Source of the DNA: Rhyzopertha dominica
Lineage: Eukaryota; Arthropoda; Insecta; Coleoptera; Bostrichidae
DNA length: 64,000 nucleotides
Assembly: GCA_025024175.1 (NCBI GenBank)
Contig: QCXZ01000137.1
Location: forward strand, 1-64,000
Direction: 5' to 3'
The translations under genes were made by a program, and so were the position numbers. The notes under the pieces are model-generated. The model saw nothing but the letters and a program-made list of their open reading frames with translations, ran no database searches and was not told the origin of the DNA. Shown one piece after another: positions 37,710-49,400 of this stretch (positions are counted from its first letter, which is position 1; every line of letters begins with the position of its first letter).

Positions 37710-40700
37710 ATGGACACCACCTTGGACGAAATGAAAAAGTCGTTTTCTTACAAGGATATCGCCACGAAACTATTGAACGACAAATTATTACTGACAGCCC
37801 TCGAATTGCACACAGAATTGGTCGAACAAGGCAAGGAACTGCGAATACTTAGAGATTTCTTCTCGAATCCTCTGAATTTCGAATCCCATCAGGAAGGATC
37901 TGTGTTGATATGTAAGTAATGAGGCTGGATTTTGGTGCAGTTGTCGATCGTGTCTGTTCTTTAAGCTCGCTCTGGTAGTCAGGCTACTTTAGACAGTTTA
38001 GACATGACAAGGTATTCGGAAGATGGGGCAGCCGATGACAAGGTTGCAGTATTAGAATTTGAACTTAGGAAGGCCAGGGAAACCATCAACTCTCTGCGAA
38101 ATAATTTAACAGTAGCTGCAGGTAATGCTTACAGGTTCTATGGTTATTCATGATGCCAGGCTCCTTATTTTACAGAATCTGAATCAAATAAGCCTTCAAA
38201 TGAAGTTAGCGTGCAAGCGATAAAGCCACACGAGAAACGGGCTTTGAATTTTCTTATTAACGAATACTTGCTGATGTACGGCTACAAATTGACGTCGATA
38301 ACCTTTGCTGATGAAAATGAAGACCAGGACTTTGAGGATTGGGATGATGTCGGTCTAAACATTGCCAAACCTTCAAATTTACTGACGATCTTTAGGGAAG
38401 GACTGAAACGGAGTTGTTATGAATGTTTGACTGCAGGAACACAAACAGATACTGGTCAAGATAGTGAAAAAGTCGTTGACTTAGTAAGTTAATTGAATAG
38501 CATTACATGTGTACAAAAATATTGTCCAAATTAGGTACAATTAAAAAAAGGGTCGAACAACTTATGGTTTTCTATTTCTAATGCAAATGTAGCTCTCGTC
38601 GTATGAATTAGTTCGTATAATGTGATGTACATTTGACCTTTAGCCTGTTTGATGTATATATAATTTTTTGCACTGTTGCAATATATTCTGTCCACGATGA
38701 GAAAAATTTCACCGTCTAACCTCTTATGTTCTTTTATAAACGCCTGTTACTTATACATATAAAAGCTTTAAATGTGCAATTCCTGCACCTTCTGTTCCTT
38801 TTTATAAGTTTCAGTTTTTTTTTCCTTATAGATGGCCACAATACAAAATCTTGAATGGAAGATTACCAATTTGGAAGTTAAGATTTCCGAACTCGAAACT
38901 TTGAATGTAAGCTTGAAAAAGCAAAGTGAATCAAATGCACAAAAAAATTTGTGTGCGACGCCTGACAGCAATTCTCCAGAATGTTTTGAAATTATTGATC
39001 GAACCAGTGTAACTAAGGCACGTGACAGTATTATCATGGAGGACAACGTCTCCAACAACAGTCTGAATGTCAATGATTGGACTAATGTGACTGTCCAAGA
39101 GAGGACCGATGAATTTTCGAGAAGAGGACAGCAAAATGCATTGGCAAAGTAAGAGGAAACTTGTTTTCATGTCACAGTTTTTATCTATTCACGTTCTCAT
39201 CCCAGTGCCACTGAGGACCCTTTTAAAAAAGCACTTTTTGCTAAATGCTACGTGACCTTACCGAGTAAATCTGACAATCCGGTGTTAGATAGCATCATCA
39301 ACGGTGACGTCACCGATGTAAAGCTGATGCGGACGTTTTCTTCGTCTTTGGCTAGAGTGGTGCCTAACATACTGTTGAACAAACGCGAGGAGGTCATACC
39401 ACTTCTCATTAGTGCTGTATTGCTAAGCAACAGCAGCCAGGACAGGGACAAACTGTTGCATTTACTCTTGAATCTGAAGAAACGGCCTACTGACGAGGAG
39501 AGATTGATGATTATCGCTGGTAAGGACTGAAGTATTTGTGTTTAAAAGAAATTATGGAAATGAAGCACTTTGTTGGTTTTGGATACTGTAACTTCATTTT
39601 GTCGTTTGTTTATTTAAAAGTAAGTTTACAGAGCAAAGGGGTAAAGGGATAAGACTGTTTTGTATATGAGATGGGTCAAAAAAACCATAGAGTATGGTAT
39701 TTGTATAAATCGAATATGAAATTGAATTGGGAAATTATTTATTAGATGTCAGACAACGTAAAAACATTTTCAGTTCTTTATCTAGTAGCAAACGAATCAC
39801 CTGAAGATTTGTGAGTTCAGTATTACCACAAGGGTATTAAGTAATATATTCAGTGATTTATAATGATTGGGAAATTTGCAAACTGGACGTCATTTGTATA
39901 AAAATAAGGTGATGTATTTAAATTTATCTTAGTAGCAATGTTGATACGAATGGAGATAAAGGGTGTCAATGTTAAGAATATAAATAACATTTTAGTTAAT
40001 ATGTTTAGATCACTTTGAGATAACACAAAATTTGTGTATAGTACAAGTCTATAGTACAAATTAATATGGTTTGTTCGATTCACATCTACTTATTACTGAA
40101 AGTAAAATTATACAGTACAAATACATTTAGTAATGTAATGACGAAAAGCTATATACTTGCATTTGAATGCCTATGTCTATTTAGAGTTAAAATTTCTATT
40201 GCAAGGAAATCTTTATCTCCCAATATTTATAGCTAATTTGACGTCAAAAATTTTTTAAACATTTCTACATACATTTTTTTTAAAGAAAAATTGGAAAAAC
40301 TGAACACTTAATGAAAGATGCTATACATATAATACACTGTTCCTTTGGTCATAAACCTTATTCTCGTAGGTATTATTGGAATTGCAAAACATGCATCACT
40401 GGGCCTCGTCGAGAACGAAATTCTACCGCAGTGCTGGGAACAGCTCACCGACAGACACCCTGAACTTAGGGTTGTCGTAGCCGAATGTTGTGGCGCATTA
40501 GTGCCCTACGTGTCCGTAAGTATAATCACGATTTGAAAGGACACATCTCGGACTAATTTTTTTTACAGAGCCCAATACGGAACTCTCTGCTGCTGTCGAT
40601 TTTACAACAACTGCTAGNAGACAACCAGGATGCTGTCAGGAAGGCAGTTGTTCGTGCATTGCCGTTGGTCGTGGCATTGTGTGATGATGCCGATAAGTAT

Positions 40701-43700
40701 ATACAGTGTGAACAGTTGGCGTTTCTTGCTCTTGCCGACCGCTTTGATAAAGTTGCAAATCTGACGATTGATGTGCTGTTTCCTGCTGTTGCGAAACGGG
40801 CATTGGATTTCGGTGAGTGAAGGTGAATTTAAAATTTTCGGTCAGACTGGTTACTCACAGGTGTGTAACTTTTATGTAACATCAAAGTGTATTGAGGTTT
40901 TCTGTAAATTTTAAGCCGCCGATCTTAAGGTTGAAGTTCCACATATTTGCCACATGTGCATTTATGATTTGACAAGACTCATTTGGTGGCGCTCAATTTG
41001 ATTGTTACTAGTGAACATACACAATAATATTTTCATATCGCTTATCTTATCCTATAATTAGACCAATATATTTATTAAAATGCATGTCTATGCTGTGCTG
41101 TCTACACCTCAACCAACTGCAGATAGTACTATTTCGCTGTCATTACAGCTCATCAGTGCAGTTTAGTTCTAGCATAGACAACACGGCATAGAACTGGTTT
41201 TGCATAGACATGCATTTTAATGTATGTTGGTTCTTGCCCATTAGCAAAAAGTGCCGTGGGGGCCTGCTGTCAAATTGAAGTATGCAGTTGCATGCCAATT
41301 TGTCAGGCTACAGGTCACTTCCTTTAGGAAGTAGTACCCTTTAAGGCAGCTAGGTGGCTTTGTCATCATGTCAGTGTAATGCTGACAGATGGCATTGCCA
41401 TCCTAAATTCTTACTTTCAATATATTTATTGTTGGGTGGTACACAGAGTGGTGTATTGGGATGAAAATGGCTTTGGTCTTTTATTTCAATTTTTTTTTGT
41501 GTGTATGTATTTTACTAAAATTGTGTGTTTTTGTAGTATACATGATTTGTAGCAAAGAACAAATTGATAATTTTTTTCCATTTAATATAGGTCGTCTACA
41601 GACTGATCTATTTAAGAATCTCCTGCACAAATTGCACGATGCCTTTAAAAACACAGAAAATTGTCGGGGGGCCGCATACACAGATAGAGTGCTTCGAATC
41701 CTCAGAACTATCGAGAAAGTGTTACCCTTTCTCCTAGTACACTGTGTCAGAAATGATAAGGTCATTGGCAGAGTAAATGGGGAAATGGCAGCCGAAATAA
41801 GTAAGTGATAATTCTGGTAAACGGCAGTAAAGAAAATAACTCCAAATTTTTCATTTAGGACCGGATTTGCTAGATCTTTGTTGTGATATAACCAACCCCA
41901 AGAACATTTACGAGAGTGATTTGGACGTTGGTGCAATATTGTACGAATTTGACAGGCTTATCGCAGAAAACGGTAACGTTTTTTGGCCAGAATTGGACTG
42001 GATAGTAGATATTATGTGAGTAGAATTTACATGTACTTTGCTATCTATTAAGAAGCCTTTTTTTGTGACCTTGTAAACCCTTAAATGAAGGTAATGTTTA
42101 ATAACAAATGTAAAATGCATGGAAAAGAGGACTTACATAGTTTCTGTGTAATTTGCATGCAATTTCTTTTTTTTTTTAATTCGTGGCGTCTTTTGTAAAT
42201 ATGTTTTAATTTTATGCTTTTGATCTATCAGTAAAGACTTGTTTTCCTACCATTTTTACCTCTGGCTTTGAAGTTAGTAAATGGAAGGATTTTGAAGCTT
42301 GACCGTTTATGGTATTATATCGTTTGTATACACATATTGCTTTAAACATGGGAATTATTAATAGTTGTTTGATATCTGAAGCAAGCATTTTATAGAACAA
42401 AATGTCTGGAAATTTTTTCATTACAGGCTACCCGATCTGCTCAACAGTTTACATTACATCCCGGCGAACAATTTCGAACTATTAAACTCCTTCGTGGAGC
42501 TGTTCTACAAGATCTCGGTGTTGTTCGGCAAGAATTTTGCTCACTCCAAGATCCGTCCGTTCTTCTCGTCACGTGTTCACAATCTCGAGGACGTCCAGTG
42601 GGTGCCCAGTTTCAACGTGATACCCGTCTACCTGGTGTCCGTTTTGAGTTACTGCGATCAGGGGGAAGAGATAGCGAGCGCCTTGAAGCGCTTCTTGTGC
42701 GCGTTACCCGTTTGTGGGACGCCGTCGGATTGCCTGGCGGTCGCGGTCGAACAGCTTTGCATCAGGGGCAGACGCGAGGTGGTCGTGTCGTGCCTGTGGG
42801 ACTCCGTCGTTCATCAGAGTCCCCTGGTGAGGGCCGCGGCGGCCACGTTGTTCTCTGCGATCGTCGCACACTGCGATGATAATGTGCTGACTTCGAGGAT
42901 CACTCCTGCCATAGTTACACTGGCGAGCGACAGTGATATGTAAGTGAAGTGCGTTATAATTTAAAATCATTCAAGTCAAAACAAAAATTGGCACCAATTG
43001 AAGTATGCAGTTGCATGCCAATTTGTCAGGCTACAGGTCACTTTCTTTAGGAAGTAGTTCCCATTTAGGCAGCTAGGTGGCTTTGTCATCATGTCAGTGT
43101 AATGCTGACAGATGGCATTGCCATCCTAAATTCTTACTTTCATCATACCATTGCTTTGGTATATAAGCAAAACCAGTTCTATGCCGTGTTGTCTACACTA
43201 GACCTAAACTGCACTGATGAGCTGTAATGACAGCGAAATAGTACTATCTGCAGTTGGTTGAGGTGTAGACTGTAGACAGCACAGCATAGACATGCATTTT
43301 AAAAATTGGCACCTTTTATTCAACACCTCGAGTGACCAAATCAATATTTTCTTTGCAAGCCTTGTACGGACTGCCGCAATACCTGCCCTAGGTACGCTCG
43401 TAACAGACTGTGACTGCGATGAAGTGCACCAAAAGGCGTTCATGCAGATACAGAGTTACTTGGCGGACAACACCTTACGTGATAACCACAGCCTGCTGAG
43501 ACAGCTGGTCGTTACTCTAGGCATCATATCGAACAGGTGTCCTCAACCGTTCAGGCAAGACGGTGAGTGCAGCGGGTGCTATCGTATTCCGACGAATGCT
43601 CACAAAAGTCAATTTGTTTCGTAGTTATTTTACCCCAACTGTCGGCCTTTTCGCTGTACATGTCACAGATGGCAAACAGTACAAGGAAAGTCGACATNGC

Positions 43701-44669
43701 TATGGCTTTGATGGAGGCTTTTTCTCATGTGATTTTTTTCCAACAAAACAGGAACAACATGGGCGCCGCAATATTGCCCGGTTTGAGGTTAGTGCTCGTC
43801 TTTACTTTTTTGTAATTTTTGAGGTACCTTAGCTGTAAGATTTTGTACTAATTGAAATTTTGTTTATGCAGCTAACATGTTGACATGTTTGCCTACTTTC
43901 ACTCTCATATCACTACGTATTAAAAATCGTTTTTTCAAAAGAATTGGTTTTGCATTTGGATATAAAGGATGTTTCAGAACAGAAATTTTAGCCATATTTC
44001 ATGCGAAAATATAAAAGACCAACGGAAAACGGGATAAAAATTGTTGTCATTTTACTATTTTTTTATAATGCATCACTTTCACAGAAGTCAAATTCTACAA
44101 AAAATTATTATTCTTTAATGCCGTCTTTAAGCTAGTTGAATAATTAATTTTGCAGGTTTTAATGTTCATATCTCTGATTTCCTGCCTTAGCAGGCTGAAG
44201 GAACTATTTTTAAAAATCTATAGCTTTATGAATAGGAGAGAGAGTAAACTGGTAGCACATATTCGAAATCTGATTTAAAGATTCACTTTTATTACTGGTT
44301 AAATTTGAAAGATAACCCCTTACAGAATTTCGACAGTTTCAATCTCAAGATGTTGCTATTTAAATTTTTTTCAGTTGGTAGTGCCATTTTGATTTTTTTC
44401 AAACCTTACTTGTATTTTATCCGACTAGACGTCAATCTATTCTGCTCTAGATTAAACTACATTTTCATGTTAGGTGTCTTGAAGCTGTGGTTGCGGAAAA
44501 TCCATCCCTTGCTTCGCACAAGGTAACCGTAGCTACGATGGTTAAAGAGTTTGACAAGGGCGAACAGCAACCCCCTTCGGTAGCAGTCTCACAGCAGATC
44601 ATGCGTCAGAGGATGAGTCGGATGTTTGGTAGGAATCCAAACTTACCAACTTTATTCAAAAAGAAATAG
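37710..44669 (+). CDS. Relch: RELCH homologue (KIAA1468): LisH, coiled coil and HEAT-like repeats, 13 exons
   Basis: Exons: 37710-37911, 37993-38121, 38176-38483, 38832-39148, 39206-39519, 40370-40515, 40569-40812, 41591-41800, 41859-42015, 42427-42939, 43360-43562, 43625-43787, 44474-44669. Phases match throughout, giving 1,033 aa, near vertebrate RELCH. A LisH-like helix pair lies at about residues 14-45, a second at about 130-165, a coiled coil at about 214-245, then alpha-helical HEAT-like repeats (for example VRTAAIPALGTLV) and a conserved C-terminal ILPGLRCLE block. In vertebrates RELCH binds Rab11 and OSBP and tethers recycling endosomes to the Golgi for cholesterol transfer. The start of exon 2 (37993) is the least certain border; it was chosen because nearer AGs create stops. 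Ns at 40618 and 43698 leave two codons undefined. Two introns contain fold-back repeat copies. Confidence 0.92.
41079..41221. mobile_element. Short MITE (repeat B) with TIRs TTAAAATGCATGTCTATGC
   Basis: The 143-bp element in a RELCH intron has perfect terminal inverted repeats of about 18-20 bases (TTAAAATGCATGTCTATGC and its reverse complement). Parts of the same sequence occur, in reverse orientation, at 43150-43300 and 28330-28400. No coding capacity. Confidence 0.8.
41265..41415. mobile_element. Fold-back MITE, copy 2 (core plus right arm only)
   Basis: The sequence is nearly identical to the core and right arm of the 28101-28318 element, but the left arm is missing. It lies 40 bases right of repeat B and about 170 bases left of a RELCH exon acceptor. 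Confidence 0.85.
42996..43300. mobile_element. Composite fold-back/repeat B insertion with 13-bp flanking direct repeats, copy 3
   Basis: The core and right arm of the fold-back family (42996-43139) are followed by repeat B (43150-43300, ending GACATGCATTTT). The block is flanked on both sides by AAAAATTGGCACC (42983-42995 and 43301-43313). The repeat looks like a target-site duplication, meaning the composite moved as one unit. It ends only about 45 bases before the RELCH exon acceptor at 43358-43359. Confidence 0.85.
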
Positions 44670-46443
44670 CGGGCCAGCGGCACTTAATATTTGTGATGTT
44701 AGTATAAAAGGTTTTCACTCATGTTCTGAAACTGAAACAGTATTGTATTTCTGTTAGATTTATGTTGGTGAACTGTTTTTTTTTTAATAATTATTGATAA
44801 AGAACATTTTTTTTTCTTCCTTTTTATTTATTTTTGGGTTGGATCTTTTACAATTACACTGTAATATTTGTAGATTTTAATTTACTATACTCCAATACCA
44901 ATTGTCTTTTGTTCAGCTAACCCTCTTTTTGTACTTAACTGATGGTTGTTTTTTAAATAGTGCCTTCTATATTGAATAATTTTTACAATATTGAGAATGT
45001 GAGGATTCAATATGTAATACACGTCCATGGATGCATTTCATTGTGTTTGTAACAAAATGTAGGTGTTTTATAATTATTCCTGAAACACTGACGTTTACAG
45101 CAATAATTTTTGGTGTAGAAGAATTATTAGGTTTTGCCTCTTATATAACAATTATGACTCATTCGAATTTTCAAACTAGAATAAGCCTTACAAGTTGGGC
45201 TTGTTATAAGTAAGTGATAAATTATAACACACCAACATTCATTAGAAAATAAACTGTTCTATACATTTTTAAACATGTCGCACCAAGGTTGTGAAGTTAA
45301 CATTAATTAAAAAATTTAATGCCCGTTCATTATGTTTATTTATACAGATTTGAATTACACAAAGAATGTGATGTGCTTGCATAGTTGTATGTATTTATTA
45401 ACGTATTGTAATTGGACAATTATTTTTATATTGGCTGTTTTGTGATTAATAAATGTTCTATTTGTTATAAACAGTTGTAAAGCTCCGCGTCCCTTAATTG
45501 TAAATGTACTATACCAAGATGCATTCGATTTGCACTCAGTTAAAAACAGGACCAGATCAGTTCAAGTCACATGAATTCAATTAAATTGAGCCATATTCTC
45601 ATGTGAAACAACCACCAACCAGAGGGATCGAAATTATATCGGCTCAAGGTTATAATAAATCTGAGTGTATTTTTGTTTATAGAAGCATGTTTCTGAAATA
45701 CTTGCGTTTGAAGCTTTCTATGGTTTTCTTTGAGAAACCCCGGAATTTCTTCACTGTAAACGCCTTTATGGCTCTTAACGTTCATATTTGCAAACACCCG
45801 GGCTCAATAGAAGAGTGTTGTTGCATAAAAACAGAAATATGCTATTTAAGACTTAAGTAAGTAATGGGATACAAACTTCTCGAGAATTTAATTTAAAAGC
45901 TCGTGTGAAAATGCTTTGTGACATCACATTAAGAGAGAGACTGTTCCTTTCAAAATGGGTTAGAAAGTTAAAGGAAAACTGCAAGAAAAATAACAACCAT
46001 ATTTCAATAGTAAGTAAATATATATATAAAAAAAATACTGATATTCACAACAGGTACTCATAATCTGGCAAAGTCAATTATATAAATTATTTCAGCTTGA
46101 TGCTTAAAAGACACTTACGACACTAATTCAATATAAAATTCAACCTCTGGAGATTACAAAGCTACAGATACTGCATTATGTTACAATAGGTAACCTTATG
46201 ACTATGCTGTACAAAATGAGGTAGTGCTAAATCAGTCCTATTGTTGATAGCAAAAAAAAAAGTTATCTTTGGACAGTAACATAATATGTACATTGAAACA
46301 CTGAATCAACAATTATATGACATATAAATGCGGCAAAGTGCCAAGAAATATAAAATTGAGTAAATAAAGAATACATTAAAAAAATCATTAACAAGAAACT
46401 ACAATAAATATTTCTCTTCTGTACACAGTTATTGCGCAAGAAG
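44670..46443. other. Convergent spacer between RELCH and Notum; RELCH 3' UTR
   Basis: The genes converge here. AATAAA occurs near 45246 and again near 45448 (TTAATAAATGTTC), so the RELCH 3' UTR may be 600-800 bases long. An open frame pair at about 45567-45860 on both strands has no recognised similarity. Confidence 0.45.
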
Positions 46444-49400
46444 TTACCTTTTCACCTGTTGTGTCAACAAATTCAACAATTCAACATGATCCATCGTGTT
46501 CAAAGTGTGTATGTCTATACCAAGTGCCTTAGCGACACTCTCCATGTCCAGTCCGAAAGACTTTAGCAGCTCGATGAAATCCATCTCTTCCCCCGTAAAC
46601 GGATTATGCAGTTTTGGACAGGAATGATTACACTGAGGCCAGGAGCACCTCTCCAGCTTCCTGTGTGAGCAGAACCTTGACTGGCCCCGTCTCCTCTGCG
46701 AAAGTACTGATCGTTGCCGTCTCCTATTCGGAATGTTGCATTTTTTGCCCTTCTTGCAGATCTTTCTCTTCTTGCGCTTGTTATTTTTTCGCGCCCCAGC
46801 TTCCGTCAGTCTGTGTTGAATTTTGGTCCTAATCTGACCGACTCGTTTCATTTTCCGCAGCATCCTTCTCGCAATTTTTCTCTCCCAGCAGTGGAGCGCT
46901 TCGGCGACAGACACATCGTCAATTTTGATTCGTGTCCAGTCGCGTTTCGTGAGCGCCGAGTGAGAAATACACGAGGGGGCGAAAACTGCAGAAACATTGT
47001 CGAAACTTTGTCTCAGTGCATCTCCCATCTTGTGGATGTAATCCCATTGTTGTTTGGTGACTGGGGCCCCAACGTTATCTGCGTCCATTTGTGCCTCGTC
47101 GAAGAGCCATTGGAACACAAAAAGTGGGCCTGGAAAAAAAACCTTCATTTTTTTATCAGAGAATTATTTGCAGCCATATCATTATTTAAAATATAGTACT
47201 ATCATAATAATAATAATAATAATATGGTGCATTATCCTTGATGAATCTTAAAAAGCAGTGCTTGATTGACGAAAAAAAAAGTATATAAGTTTATATGTGT
47301 ATCGAATTATTTCTATATGGTATTGCAATGACGACAACAAAATAGAAAAACTGTAACAGTATTGTCACTGAGTAAAATTTATGTTGCAGCAGGGACGTCG
47401 ATTAATGCATGGATCACTTGCTTATTCATGTTTAGCAGAAATTTTGTTAGCTTCTTGAAGATAGTTGGTGATTTCGCGAACCTAAGTTTCCCCTGGATGC
47501 GGCATGTGGTAAGTAATGTAGTGCCTTGATGCAGCCCAGCAAGCGAATGTGTTGGCATCTTACTATGTTTTTAAAATACATATTATTTCTAATGAGCCAG
47601 GGGAGTATGCGAAGTTAAACTGTGATAACAATGCAGGCACGGTGCAAAAATTCCATGGTCCCTGAGCAAACACCATAGAAAACTTTAAATACAATTATTT
47701 CAGAATGTCACAGGTAGCTCCGTTTGCTATCAGTTGTTGTTACCTCTGGACGCAGGTTCAAGCAAATTAAGCAATGCCACATTTAACTGGGTATTTAATA
47801 AATTAATTTGGTTTTTTGTCATTCCGAAATGGCTCGTCTATATGTTAGATTGGAAGTATTCGAAAAAGTAGAGGGTTGTAGTTTGTAGTATTAGGGCAAA
47901 AAATTTTCTAGGAACATACCAAAGTAAGTAGGTAGATGAATTTGTGTGTGTACATGGTTAATTGGGTATTTGCCATGTATTTATATTTTATTAAATTGCA
48001 TACTAATAGGTACCATCTAATTCACAAAACAACTGTGACAGCTTATAAATTCGAAAAAATGGATCGTAAGGTGAATTTTTAATATTAAAAATGTGAATAT
48101 TTAAAGGGACCGCCAAAACGCGAACAATTTAGAGGTCAGAATAAATATAAATTGCCATTTATTTTCGGGGCACTTGCGGCTCGTTTCCGGTCTGGCTAAC
48201 AGTCGAATATATGGGGAACAACGTCGTTCTTTATTATAATATTTCCCTCTATCAACTTAAAACGCATATAATTTTTCATATCCTCTTCAAGCTATAACAA
48301 AATGGAAACTGAATGGTAAACACTTATAACCCAAAAAAAAAAAATAACAAAACTTATAGTAAGAATTGATGATCTTCACAACAGAAAAACAAACTTTGCG
48401 ATTTCGGCATATCACGTCTAGGGGCCTTAAACAACTTTTTCATACGTTTATAATCTCGAGGAACGGTTACAAATATTTGTTAGCTGTACTAAGTGAAGTA
48501 CTTTTATAGCCATGTACAAAACAACACTTGTTTTGTTTTCCATACATAATAGATGCTTGTAAAACTACACAAATCACTTTTTGGTGCGACCTCTTAAACC
48601 GTCCTTTCAATAAACACCACACAAAACCTTTTCCAATACAAGAATTATACTACAACATTTAACAGCATGCTGCTCTGTAATGTTTACATGACACTTGACG
48701 TCACGAGTTGAATAACTTTGGATAGAAGCGTTTTGGCGGTAAGATTCGAATTTCAAACCTGAAATTCTCTACCTACAAATATTTTTTTGTATTTTTTTAA
48801 CATGGCGTACGATATATATGCACTTCAAAATTCATTTTACGTAATTTTCAAAAGAAGTGAAAATACCCAATTATTACTTTTAGTGGAATACAGACACTAA
48901 TTTTTGAGCTTTGAATAATTTTATTGTTTAGTTTAGAATAACTTACTTTTCAAAGTAGGATACACCCTGTACCCAAAGTAGCACCTCCATGGTTCTTCAG
49001 GATACTTAGCCCTGCATTTCTTGGGCACCCTTCCCTGCCAGTGTTGCATGCCCTTTCTAATGGCCTCCACGGCCGGTTTCCCCGTAGATGCGTACGGGTC
49101 CCTGTCCAGGAACCATCCTGAATCCGTGACGCCCTTCACGGCGACATGCCTCAGGCCGAGCGAGTCGTGGACCGTGTCCCTGACGGGGTCCAGGTTGATC
49201 ATGACTCCCGTACCTCCTGCGCTGCTCCCGGCCAACAGCAGATCGGTGGCGTTCTCGAGGCCGAGGGGCGTCAGGTCCCTGATGACCTGCTGGACGACGA
49301 GCGCTCCCATGAAGTTGAACATGTCGTCGCGGGACGCCTTGGTGCCGCTCCACGAGTCGCTCGTGCAGTACGGCACGAGCACGTGGTTGGCTTTCCACCA

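Noticed and set aside
41461..41590. Extension of the RELCH exon upstream to an ATG at 41461
   Set aside because: The stretch is a T-rich intron end with a good acceptor at 41589-41590, and the phase matches the previous exon only from 41591.
48106..48740. 13-bp inverted repeat ACCGCCAAAACGC / GCGTTTTGGCGGT about 630 bases apart in a Notum intron
   Set aside because: A match of this length at this distance is expected about once by chance in a window of this size, and no extended arm or target duplication was seen.
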